A stretch of DNA of 64,000 bases from Carpediemonas membranifera. Its lineage: Eukaryota > Fornicata. The notes beneath the pieces were generated by a model, which was not told where the DNA came from, ran no database searches, and saw only the letters and a list, made by a program, of their open reading frames with translations. Both the position numbers and the translations under genes were made by a program. This document shows positions 37,044-45,355 of this stretch, in pieces (within the stretch, counting starts at the first letter, position 1; the number at the start of each line of letters is the position of its first letter). The stretch spans positions 1 through 64,000 of the forward strand of contig JAHDYR010000040.1 in NCBI GenBank assembly GCA_019828565.1. Reading direction: 5' to 3'.

Positions 37044-37150
37044 TCACTCCGGTACATCAGCGTACTGTAGCTGCACAACAAACATCTTCTTGTCCGGGTA
37101 CCACTGCTCGTACGTCCTGCTGTCGTCCAGCTCCCAGTTCGGGACCTTGA
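36575..37150 (+). CDS. Uncharacterised plus-strand ORF, possibly gag-derived
   Basis: 191 codons. The first ~110 residues are plausible protein (IEAAIGRAVMPSVQDTAVKI, NIFSAGLEPNQERWMMEWVV); the rest is low-complexity and runs antisense over the SF3A2 3' end. It could be a retroelement gag fragment or chance. It is one of few plus-strand ORFs without a clear minus-strand gene beneath. Confidence 0.25.
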   Translation: MVSCDFEDIEAAIGRAVMPSVQDTAVKILNRSKIPIVDATLPNILINIFSAGLEPNQERWMMEWVVERPTPDAARRAITAHMLTFSGWRDLLTAVHEEGPRCSANSTRARDTGSDVAEAEAGVGAEQRQEEQSSSGFQTEAGSLMCPARVQRLPWPLTPVHQRTVAAQQTSSCPGTTARTSCCRPAPSSGP

Positions 37151-37733
37151 TGGCGATCGTGTCGTACGGCTGGGCGGCGAAGGCGATAAACTGCCAGTTC
37201 GAGTCCGGCACCTCGACCTTCTGTTCAAACCACGAGATGGCCCGCCATCGGGGCACAATACCGTCCAGGATCTCTGGATAGTGCACCTCGACCTTGATCG
37301 ACGGGCGATTCTGGAGGTCGCGCTGGCGGGTCACCCAATATGAAGGCTGCCCAATGGATGGGACAGTCCTCTGTGGCTTGGGGCGCACGTACAGAGGCCC
37401 GTTGTCGATTGTGTTGCCGGCCTTCATCTTTTCGAACCTCGCGATGTTGACCTTGTGCTTCCGAAGCTCTCTATGAACAGTGTAATCAGCAATGGTACTG
37501 TGAACAGACATGCAGAGCTTGCATTCGTACTGTCCGAACTGGTTCTTCGACACATACGGGTCTTTGGCCACTTCCTCCTGCAGCGCCTCCTCCATAAGTG
37601 CTTTCTTCTCTCTCTGCAGCCGAGCGTTCAGTACGGACTGTGATAGCTGCCCACCGGTACCAATACGGCTGCCAAAGTCTCGAAAGCCTTGCATCACTGC
37701 ACGTCCTGTCTGCTTGTCTTGAGAACGATACAT
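37044..37733 (-). CDS. SF3A2: Splicing factor 3A subunit 2 (Prp11)
   Basis: 229 residues from the ATG at 37731-37733 (MYRSQDKQTG); the longer frame starts at GTG. A matrin-type zinc finger lies at about 75-100 (YECKLCMSVHSTIADYTVHRELRKH, with C-x2-C...H-x5-H). The core follows: IGQPSYWVTRQRD, VEVHYPEILDGIVPRWRAIS, VEVPDSNWQFIAFAAQPYDT, IAIKVPNWELD. The proline-rich tail of animal SF3A2 is absent, as in yeast Prp11. It is a U2 snRNP component needed for branch-site recognition, consistent with the introns in this window. It is followed by gene-poor sequence. Confidence 0.92.
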   Translation of the reverse strand: MYRSQDKQTGRAVMQGFRDFGSRIGTGGQLSQSVLNARLQREKKALMEEALQEEVAKDPYVSKNQFGQYECKLCMSVHSTIADYTVHRELRKHKVNIARFEKMKAGNTIDNGPLYVRPKPQRTVPSIGQPSYWVTRQRDLQNRPSIKVEVHYPEILDGIVPRWRAISWFEQKVEVPDSNWQFIAFAAQPYDTIAIKVPNWELDDSRTYEQWYPDKKMFVVQLQYADVPE

Positions 37734-39581
37734 GTGTACATGTAACACGATAAAGACAATGAGTCACCTCATGCCGCGCGGAGCACAGTTTTGCTCCGGT
37801 TTTTGAAGGTCGGGGCCGACTGGGAGGTCATGGTCTTGCCCTGTGGCCACCGAGCTCCTCGAGACCATATGTCGGGCGGACAAGGACACGCCAGCTCCGA
37901 ACCGACCCATACGCCTCGGGATGACCCCGGGAGCCAGCAAGGCAAACACGGAAGGCGAGTCCCCTTGGGACGACAGCGGCGGGAGCACCAGCAGCGAAGA
38001 GCTTCTCGGAATACACCAACCACTCCCCACACCACCACCCGCGTCACCTGTGCGCCCCTAAATCGTCACACCGCAGGCTAGCCCGCGCCCAGCGAGTCAG
38101 TCCGCTCCAGTCAGACAACTCAGCGACGTCGCTCGCCGCCTGATTCCAACTGGCACTGACCTCATTGCGAGGCTGACGCCCACAGCAACCCCACCGCGCT
38201 CGACCCGCATCTCAACAGTCAGACTGACTCGTAAGATGGCAGCCGCAGAAGGGACTACCTCGTGTATTAATCCCTGTCTTCGGTCTCAAGCGGGCATGAG
38301 TCTGAACGACAACAAGGGCGCTGCCGACCTCAAAGCAGCCAAGGCAAGAATCGCCAAGCTGACGACGATGATCAAGCAGAGGGACGCGACGATCAGGAAG
38401 CTGAGCCAACATGTAAATGCCCGTCAGTATCCTTCTTCTATTCACCCCTCCAGTACCCCCACGACTACCGAGATCACACCCACATTTACAAGTTGGACCC
38501 ACCCTGTGATCAGTTGATCTGGTTTAGGATGCGGTCCACCCTGCAAACCCCGTGGAACGGTGTCAGGAGAACAGGCCATTTGTAGCTCAGTGGTAAGGTG
38601 TGCCATGCTAATGGATGCAAGGTGGTCCGATATACATAAACTGCACTGTGACTCACAAAGGGCAACAGTAGCATAACTGTTGCCCTAACCACTAAGCTAT
38701 AAATGGCGTGTTCTCCTGACACTTCTCCTCCACGCTCCGGTCGTCTACCGGTTGCCTCTATCAGGACATATCTTCGTAGTTACCAGGTAGCAGCTCATGC
38801 CAGCCTCACTTTTTCTTTACCTTTGCGCCGATAAATCCACACCGTCACATCGTTAAGACTCCTCAGGATTCGAATTACCAGGTGTCCACAGCCTCTGATA
38901 CGGGTCAGGGCCCAGCACTCCATCCGACTACTCTTTGGTAACGACTGGGCCACCTGTCAGTAGAATATTGAGAAGCATTGACGATGAATTTATAAGTGCC
39001 AAAAGGCAGCCACAAAGAGGAATGGTGTTATTCGGAGTTCTAGAGTAAGGGAGGTACATAAGGAGGTCATTGTGAGCTGGAAATATCCGCACGGTTCAAC
39101 TCAGCGATTGTTCTCGTCTAATCACTCCTCCAGAGTTACAAACGATGTCTTTGTAAGAGAAGCGAGTCTAGCCTCAGATAGCAAGGTGTGTCTTCACATG
39201 ATGTTCAGAACCACAGGGTTTCTTCATCTTTCGGCTTATAGACAAACTGTTATTGAGCATGAGATGGTCAAATCGGTAGTTAGACCGTTATGACAATGGC
39301 TTGGAACTGTGTAATAAGATGATAGTTGCTTTCCTTCAGAAGAGATGTCAGAAGTAAGAAATTCCACACAGATTGTTATTACCTATTGTTCAGAACCACA
39401 GGATAATCATCTTAGAAAGCAGTGGACGACATACGCAAAGAATTGCTTCGAGACTGATTGCACTTGCCGGATGGAAAACCGGCTGCTACATAAAATGGTC
39501 TAAACTAATTCTGGTCCTCCAAACGACTTTACGCTGCACATAAATGCCCTAATGACCAAGCTACCCCTCCTTTGATCCTTT
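37734..39581. other. Gene-poor region of 1.85 kb
   Basis: Contains low-complexity ORFs at 37843-38061 and 38236-38517 (the latter with a short coiled coil, ADLKAAKARIAKLTTMIKQR) and the inverted-repeat element at 38561-38721. From 38722 to 39581 I see only a repeated phrase TTCAGAACCACAGG at about 39205 and 39390 and no gene. Confidence 0.4.
38561..38721. repeat. tRNA-like inverted-repeat element
   Basis: The 38-bp arms 38561-38598 and 38684-38721 are near-perfect inverted repeats (about four mismatches). Each contains a tRNA-style start, GCCATTTGTAGCTCAGTGG on plus and GCCATTTATAGCTTAGTGG on minus, both matching the pol III A-box TRGCNNARNGG. A weak B-box-like GGTGGTCCGAT is at about 38621-38631 on plus. 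A perfect 10-bp hairpin (GGGCAACAGT/ACTGTTGCCC, 38660-38685) and a TAAACTGCA motif (38637-38645) lie inside. Neither strand folds into a full cloverleaf. It may be a tRNA-derived SINE, a pair of tRNA pseudogenes, or a foldback element. Confidence 0.5.
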
Positions 39582-40715
39582 TCAACCTTCGAAGAACTCT
39601 GGCTGGCCGATGTAAATGCGCCACATGACCAGACCGAGGAGCTGGAGGACAGACATCACCGCAAAGTACCCAATGGCGATCATAATTCCGCCACCAGTAG
39701 CTTTTGTCTGGATAAGTCGGACCCCGACGACGACAACGACCGCAAGCATGCCGACCCATGCCACAGCAGTCAGGACAGTCAGCAAGGAGGCATCCGTGTC
39801 GCCAAACAGTACGCGACCCTTGCTAGGACACTCTAGGATGGCAGCGAAGAGCAGGGGCGGTGCTAGCAGGGCGAGGATGACTGGTGACTTGGACCATAGG
39901 CGGGCAGGGGGCGCCAGGCCGACAAAGGCCACGAGAATGCCGGCAAAGTGGCCAAGAAGGATCCATATCCAGGGAATAGTGGCGAGGGTGAGTGGCGCGG
40001 CTACGAAGCCGGCGGCACATGCAAGGTCAATGGCGGCATACGTAAAGATGCTGATTCCAACGATAAAGAGACCCTGGAATACACCGAGGATGCAATCAGT
40101 GGGGAAGTGGACGCCAAGCTGGATGCGGGCGATAGCTGTGAGTATGATGAAGGGGACGGAGGCGACAAAGAGTGGGAGTGAGACGACGAGCCCGAAGATG
40201 TTCAAGTTGGTGTGGAGGTACGCACAGACGCCTCCAATGCTGTACACTACGGCGCATGTGACGGCCCGAGAGGGGATTGAGGAGGTTTCGTCCTTGCGAC
40301 GACGGAATGCCCTACCCTGCATGTATGGGCGGTCACGCCAGACAAAGCGCTTGGGAATCTGGGAGACTATGGCCGTGAATGTGCTTAGGATGAGTGAGTA
40401 TAGGCCCAGGTCGTCGAGTGCCAGGGCAAATAGGATTGTCGGAATAATGCAGCCGATTTCCACGCAAGTGAGGAACGTCATCACATAATCGAACACGTGG
40501 AAGAACTTGTTGTCCGCGGATTGGGCGTAGCGGAGAAGGGCATCGTCGAACCTGCGCCATTTGTCTTCAACGGAGCGAGGGAAGTCAAAAACAAATGATG
40601 TAGGCTTCTTGCGCTTGAACTTGATGCTAACACCTTCATATGACGTATCCACCAGGCAGTATTTTGCCTCCAGAGCCTCACCGACAAGCCCCTTGCCTGG
40701 TTCAGAGACGGCCAT
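39582..40715 (-). CDS. PAP2-superfamily lipid phosphatase, multi-pass membrane
   Basis: 377 residues with about 8-9 hydrophobic segments. PAP2 motifs: C1 KRFVWRDRPY (KxxxxxxRP), C2 SIPSRAV where the family has PSGH, and C3 ARIQLGVHFPTDCILG (consensus SRxxxxxHxxxD) retaining His and Asp but with Ala-Arg. The region after C3 has extra membrane helices beyond the usual six. These enzymes dephosphorylate lipid phosphates such as phosphatidate, sphingosine-1-phosphate or dolichyl pyrophosphate. The missing C2 histidine, which normally takes part in catalysis, makes activity uncertain. Confidence 0.8.
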   Translation of the reverse strand: MAVSEPGKGLVGEALEAKYCLVDTSYEGVSIKFKRKKPTSFVFDFPRSVEDKWRRFDDALLRYAQSADNKFFHVFDYVMTFLTCVEIGCIIPTILFALALDDLGLYSLILSTFTAIVSQIPKRFVWRDRPYMQGRAFRRRKDETSSIPSRAVTCAVVYSIGGVCAYLHTNLNIFGLVVSLPLFVASVPFIILTAIARIQLGVHFPTDCILGVFQGLFIVGISIFTYAAIDLACAAGFVAAPLTLATIPWIWILLGHFAGILVAFVGLAPPARLWSKSPVILALLAPPLLFAAILECPSKGRVLFGDTDASLLTVLTAVAWVGMLAVVVVVGVRLIQTKATGGGIMIAIGYFAVMSVLQLLGLVMWRIYIGQPEFFEG

Positions 40716-40852
40716 TCGTCATGACTCGCGACGACTTCTCGCCGACTGTAACATGCCAAAATCATGCCTTTCCGACCCGGTAAACGACCCCGTGCAAGAG
40801 ACTCACGGCTATATACCCGCTAGTTTAATTTGATCCGCGGCCAGCTGGCTCT

Positions 40853-41374
40853 TCATACAAAGTGCCGGGCCAACTTGAGCAGACCCCGTATCTTCTGGAC
40901 AACGGGGTGGGAAACAAGCTCAACTCGCCCATCCATATCAGTTGTTGCGAGAATGGAGAAAAAGACGGCGAAATGGAGCCCTAGTGCATGCCGGATGGCC
41001 TTCTCTTCGTCGGTAAACGACTCATCGCCCTCGGTTGGCTCATGGAGCTTGTTGTGTAGTACTATCCACTCCTCGATATGAGGAAAGAATGCAGTGAGGG
41101 CTCCCTTCTTCTGCTTGTCTGTCATATCCGCCATCTCATCGTTCTCATCGGAGACAACCTTATCATCGTCAGATTCGCCAAGATCTGAGTATTCAAGGAA
41201 GTCTTCAGGGTTCATAGCGTCCATCTGCTGCTGGCGGATGCGTTTAGCCTCCTGGAACTCGCCAACGTCCGAGGCATCGTCTTCTTCATCACGAACGTCG
41301 CCAACCTGATAGTAGTTGTTCACATTCTTTCCCCAATCGGTTATTTCCTCAGTCTCCGCAATAGGCTTCCGCAT
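40853..41374 (-). CDS. UTP3/Sas10-like protein, short form
   Basis: 173 residues. The N-terminus carries the UTP3 signature DWGKNVNNYYQVGDVRDEEDD, then EFQEAKRIRQQQMD and DFLEYSD. Residues ~90-170 resemble the Sas10/Utp3 family helix bundle (FFPHIEEWIVLHNKL, HALGLHFAVFFSILATTD, LVSHPVVQKIRGLLKLA). The basic C-terminal Sas10 domain of full-length homologues (usually over 400 residues) is absent and no room remains before the next gene. UTP3 acts in the U3 small-subunit processome. Its start overlaps the last exon of its upstream neighbour by 26 nt if that exon is real. Confidence 0.7.
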   Translation of the reverse strand: MRKPIAETEEITDWGKNVNNYYQVGDVRDEEDDASDVGEFQEAKRIRQQQMDAMNPEDFLEYSDLGESDDDKVVSDENDEMADMTDKQKKGALTAFFPHIEEWIVLHNKLHEPTEGDESFTDEEKAIRHALGLHFAVFFSILATTDMDGRVELVSHPVVQKIRGLLKLARHFV

Positions 41375-42124
41375 TTCCCCCTTCCTTCGGTTGGAACACC
41401 TTCCAGGCCGCGTCTATAAACCTTAAAATGCGGAGCTGAGAACAACCCCTCGGGAACTATAGTTGACCCTATGTCGCTGCGTGTAGATGTGCCCGGTGCG
41501 TCGATGATCGCGTCCCCTCTGTTGTATGCCGCCCTGATGAACTCGTTGTTGAACTCGTCCCGGGCCACACTCACGGCCTCCGGGAACTTAGCGCGCACCC
41601 TATCGCCCTCCAGGGATACTGCCGGCATGCGAGTGTCTGTGTATGCACTCCGCATCTTGTTCAAAGCCGTCTTGCGTAGGTTCTTGTCCAGGAGCGACAG
41701 GACTGTCTGCAACTTCTGCTCCTCCGTCGTGGGTGTCTCAGTCTGCCCGCCCTCGACGTTCGGCACCGTGACCATGTCACTGGCGTACCGGTTGATGCGG
41801 TAGTGGCCGTGGTCAGCATCCCTCACCGACCCCTCGATGCAAGCCGCGAGGTTGTTCACCTCCTCCAGTTCCGACTCGAATGCGACACTTGGCATGGTCC
41901 TCCCGACCCTCGCCGCCTGGCAGCCCGTCTGGAGTTTCGTGATTGTCGGAAGAAGTGGGAACTATTGTTGACCCAATGCCAACTCGAGAGACATTCGCAC
42001 GGCGAGCGCTCTCCACCGGCTTCAACGCGGCATCAATGTCCCTCTCTTGGCCAAGCGACATGCTGGCCAGTTCCATCACATTCACGTCGATGATCGCACC
42101 AGAAGGAAGCATCATTTCACACAT
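41349..42124 (-). CDS. Hypothetical protein, probably three exons
   Basis: Exon 1 is 41963-42124 (MCEMMLPSGAIIDVNVMELA...), intron 1 41929-41962 (34 nt, GTTCCC...CTCCAG), exon 2 41458-41928 (TGCQAARVGRTMPSVAFESE...), intron 2 41436-41457 (22 nt, GTTCCC...TCTCAG), exon 3 41349-41435 (LRILRFIDAAWKVFQPKEGG...). Both donors sit after the same sequence GGGTCAACWATA, encoding GSTI, and phase is kept; total 239 residues. Exon 2 may instead read on to 41341. Mostly helical, charged and soluble. No family recognised. Confidence 0.5.
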
Positions 42125-42157
42125 TTATCACACTGCAACCCATGGCGCTTCTAGCGC

Positions 42158-42283
42158 TTAGGAGGTGGGCGAGGTCATGTCCGTGTTCTTCTTCTTCGTG
42201 ACCTTGTTCTTCAGCTTGGTTGCCTTATCCTTTGTCTTGTCCTTAACGCTCTTGAGACGCTCTCCCATTGACTTCTTGACCAT
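42158..42283 (-). CDS. Small lysine-rich protein (41 residues)
   Basis: An ATG-to-stop frame: MVKKSMGERLKSVKDK, then TKDKATKLKNKVTKKKN and DMTSPTS. Strong lysine periodicity could form an amphipathic helix. Reading-frame composition (AAG lysine, few rare codons) looks coding, but size limits certainty. It could also be the last exon of a spliced gene. It sits in line with the other minus-strand genes. A TGCAGTTTA sequence at 42364-42372 lies upstream but on the plus strand. Confidence 0.4.
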   Translation of the reverse strand: MVKKSMGERLKSVKDKTKDKATKLKNKVTKKKNTDMTSPTS

Positions 42284-42387
42284 TTTGCCTGCAACTTGTT
42301 GTTCTGTCTACCGCATTCGCAGACGTATTCGTGAAGATGAGCTCGTAGTCCTCAAACTGTAGGTGCAGTTTAAGGTTGTCACGCAGG

Positions 42388-43275
42388 TTAAGCAGGTAAC
42401 GTATGTGCTATTGAAGGGTCATGATCGATGCAGTGCTCTCTGTGAAGACAGACGGGGTCTCTGTTGCTGTGACGGTTTGGGTGGGTCGCGAGAAATACCG
42501 TGGCGGTCGGGTGGCTGACCGGCCCACGTACAAAAAGGGTAGCAGCAACAAGCGGGCTCAGCTCGGTCAGGATGACGCCGAAGCTACTCCTGCCCCGGAC
42601 ATTCAAGCTCTCATGGGCTTCGACCCTGGTGCTCGGTCGCTGGGCGGCTACACGATCCGCCTCGTTCTGCAGCTTCTGGGTGATGTCCATCTCGGGGATG
42701 TTGGCCTTGAGGTCGGGTGTGGCGACCCAGACCTCGAGCTCTGTGCCGACTGTGACTGTAACCGAGTCAGAGACGACGGTGGAGCCGGCAGGGACGCCGA
42801 AGTACTCGGGGTTCTGGGCGAGAAGAGGCAGGATCTGCTTGTTGGCGGCAGCGACAGAGTCGCGGAGGCGGGAGCGGCTGCCGACGAAGATCCCGTTGTG
42901 GATCAGGTAGCAGGGGACAAGGAGGGTGCCCACGATCTCGTCGGTGAGCTTGCTCTTGTTGAGGTTGTACTGGACATACCACTTGACAGTCGTGTCGACA
43001 TGCATGTCCACTTGGGCGTCGTCGAGATCGGCCAGACCGGTGAGGACGACGGAGGATCCGTCGGTCTGAAGAGTGGACTTGCCGTCGAAGACGTCGTGGA
43101 GGTCGGAGAGGAACGCATCGATGGGAACGAGCGTATCAGTGGCGTTACCGATGACATCGACGCCAACGAAGGACACAAAGCGCACAGCGGGGTTTGTTAA
43201 GAGAGTACGACGGACGGATGCTTCACCCTTGGTTGGATCTACACAGAAGAGGGACACTTGAGAAAGAATCGACAT
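42388..43275 (-). CDS. Hypothetical protein
   Basis: 295 residues from the ATG at 43273-43275 (MSILSQVSLFCVDPTKGE). The central part has a well-ordered look (FVSFVGVDVIGNATDTLVPI, VKWYVQYNLNKSKLTDEI, VGTLLVPCYLIHNGIFVG, LLAQNPEYFGVPAG), mixing beta strands and helices. The last ~40 residues (HPNRHSNRDPVCLHREHC) look unstructured; a possible 32-nt intron (GTATTT...GTCACAG) beginning about 42497 could replace them. No family recognised. Confidence 0.6.
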   Translation of the reverse strand: MSILSQVSLFCVDPTKGEASVRRTLLTNPAVRFVSFVGVDVIGNATDTLVPIDAFLSDLHDVFDGKSTLQTDGSSVVLTGLADLDDAQVDMHVDTTVKWYVQYNLNKSKLTDEIVGTLLVPCYLIHNGIFVGSRSRLRDSVAAANKQILPLLAQNPEYFGVPAGSTVVSDSVTVTVGTELEVWVATPDLKANIPEMDITQKLQNEADRVAAQRPSTRVEAHESLNVRGRSSFGVILTELSPLVAATLFVRGPVSHPTATVFLATHPNRHSNRDPVCLHREHCIDHDPSIAHTLPA

Positions 43276-43455
43276 GTTTGCTTCACTGTCACACAATGAC
43301 AAGTGATCCGTGGATTTGAAGCTGGCATGCTGGAATCCGGCGGATCTTCCATATCAACAAGATCTGAACAAAATCGACAGACTCTAACGTCTGCACCAAG
43401 TCCATGTAGCCCAAGGACACGCCCTCGGCCATATAGCACGCAGCGTTCAGCCGAT

Positions 43456-43803
43456 TCACGAATAATTACGTGTCAACATAATCGACTCGATCATGGCCCG
43501 TTGCATCTCGTAGGTCTCGGCATAGTCCTTAACATACGCCTTCTCCAGGGAATCAGCGAGAGCCACAAGATGGGCCCGGCATCGGAGGGCTTTTCGAACG
43601 GTGTCAACCGAGTCCTTGAGGCTGGTCCGCCACGCCCGCAGTACCTCCATCTGGTTCAAGGCGGCAAAAACATCCTTGTGAACCATATCGAAGAAGTCGA
43701 CCGGAGAGCGGCACACCTCCAGATACAGCTCCAGGGCCGCAATAAACATAGCCATGAGACTCGGCTTCAACTCCCGTAAGAACGCAGTTTTCGTGACTTG
43801 CAT
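43456..43803 (-). CDS. Small all-helical hypothetical protein
   Basis: 115 residues, almost entirely helix-forming (LKPSLMAMFIAALELYLEVC, FAALNQMEVLRAWRTSLKDS, AYVKDYAETYEMQRAMIES). Size and heptad pattern suit a subunit of a small coiled-coil complex, but I cannot name one. It lies 134 nt downstream of where the DCN1 gene would end if read in the array direction. Confidence 0.5.
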   Translation of the reverse strand: MQVTKTAFLRELKPSLMAMFIAALELYLEVCRSPVDFFDMVHKDVFAALNQMEVLRAWRTSLKDSVDTVRKALRCRAHLVALADSLEKAYVKDYAETYEMQRAMIESIMLTRNYS

Positions 43804-43936
43804 GAGTCTTTACGTGTCTACATAAAGATATGCTGCAGTAGTTTGACTGTTCCCGACTAAAGGGTGGAGACAGGGCAAATCACTTCACTGACCCGGCCGA
43901 ATCAGCACTCAACCCACACCAAAAGATGGACGAGAT

Positions 43937-44728
43937 TTACTTGTTCTCACTCCGCCATAATACGTACTGGTCCAGCAGCACCGGCCAGCTCCCCTTCGGG
44001 TCATGTGTGCTATAGTCGCCGTTGGGGTAGGTGAGGATGAAATCCCAGAGGAGTGAGAAGGTGTCGAGCTTCACTGTCCGCACCTTCCTTTGGGTCCGCA
44101 AGAAGTCGATCCAGTCCTCCAGCTCGTTCCAACGGCCAGTGAAGAAGATCCGCCACAGGGAGGCGCAGTCCTTCTTCTTGAGAGAAGCGAGGTTCCTGGT
44201 CTTGTCCAGGTTGTACTTGTATGCGAACTCGTAAAGATCCTTGTGATCCTTATCAATCGCAAAGTGCGCAAGGCGGCCCTTAAGGTGCTCCTCGAGCTCG
44301 CCCACGGTGTGGACATTCGCCTTGGCCATACCCCGGATGAATTCATCGCGGGTAAACACAAACTGCGTCTCGCATTCGCCAAGCCAAGCAAAGATAAGAA
44401 TTTCAGTGCAGTTCTCGTCCAAGTGCAGGTCCTCAGCCAGCTGGAGCGTCCCGGACTCGGTTATGATCTCCGTGTCATCTACAGTCTTGCAATACTGCGC
44501 GAAAATGGCCTCCGCTTGTGTTGTATCGTATGCAAGAGTAGGTTCTTTTGCGGGTTTAGGCTCTGGCTGCGCCACTTGGTTCTGGAAATAGAGGTTTGCA
44601 AGGCTATTCAGGTCTGTATACTCGCCGCGGTGCTCGTTGGCGAAATTATATGCTGTCTGGTAGTTGGTGCCACCAATAGCTTCCATAAACATGTTCACAA
44701 ACTTCTTTGTGAGCCTCACACCTGCCAT
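43937..44728 (-). CDS. DCN1-like cullin neddylation factor
   Basis: 263 residues from the ATG at 44726-44728 (MAGVRLTKKFV). An N-terminal UBA-like helix bundle (FMEAIGGTNYQTAYNFANEH) is followed by a potentiating-neddylation domain: IFAQYCKTVDDTEIITESGT, LHLDENCTEILIFAWLGEC, FTRDEFIRGMAKANV, LWRIFFTGRWNELEDWIDFL, VKLDTFSLLWDFILTYPNGD and the hallmark end GSWPVLLDQYVLW. DCN1 binds cullin and the NEDD8 E2 to promote cullin neddylation, fitting DET1-CUL4 in the same window. A TGCAGTTTA motif lies 17 nt upstream. Confidence 0.9.
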   Translation of the reverse strand: MAGVRLTKKFVNMFMEAIGGTNYQTAYNFANEHRGEYTDLNSLANLYFQNQVAQPEPKPAKEPTLAYDTTQAEAIFAQYCKTVDDTEIITESGTLQLAEDLHLDENCTEILIFAWLGECETQFVFTRDEFIRGMAKANVHTVGELEEHLKGRLAHFAIDKDHKDLYEFAYKYNLDKTRNLASLKKKDCASLWRIFFTGRWNELEDWIDFLRTQRKVRTVKLDTFSLLWDFILTYPNGDYSTHDPKGSWPVLLDQYVLWRSENK

Positions 44729-45355
44729 CACTATGCAGTGTGAGATAAACTGCACCATTGTGAAACCCTACAGCACAAGCCTTTACTGCACTAGTAGACC
44801 CACACAGATGTAACCAAGTGGTTGAAGCTAGAAACGACGTTGTCCTCACTCTTCAGGCGGGTGGACGGGTGTTCAAAACAGGAAGAGCTTCGTGTCTGAT
44901 CCAGACCCGTAGTCGACGACACAACCCCGGTAGCTATTGATGCTACCAACTGGGACGCGGACGTCGACAAGCAGTCCCAGCCCCAGTACTCGGTGCACAC
45001 TCAGCCCATGCCGGCCGACCCACACACGGCCAGCCCTCCCCTCCCTTCATGGTGCCGATAAAGTAATACAACTGCATGCAAGCTTCGACTCTTCGTCGAC
45101 ATCGTCAAGCTCGGATGAAGAGGAGACCCGCGCTGAACGTAACAGCCGCCTGCGGGACGCATGGATGGGCCTGTGTGAGTCTGCCGTGTGCCCCGTGACC
45201 AGGGAGGGTCATGAGCGGCTGCTTACGGGCAGGATGCTGAGTGCGTCGCCCACCGACGTCGCAGCGCATCTCAGGCGCTTCCGGGAGGCCCACCGCATCT
45301 GCGGAGATGCGTCGTGGCATGTCGCCTGCAGATTTATAAATCCAAATGGATCCCC
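44729..45355. other. Spacer with a plus-strand ORF
   Basis: An ORF from 44937 includes SSSDEEETRAERNSRLRDAW and DVAAHLRRFREAHRICGDAS, which could be part of a gag or unknown protein, but it runs antisense into UAP1 and has no recognised domain. Confidence 0.3.
44746..44754 (-). promoter_or_regulatory. Putative core promoter motif of the DCN1-like gene
   Basis: Sense TGCAGTTTA, 17 nt before the ATG. Confidence 0.45.

Noticed and set aside
36575-37150. Plus-strand host gene that would break the one-strand rule
   Set aside because: Its second half is low-complexity antisense over SF3A2 and the first half has no recognisable domain; listed only at low confidence.
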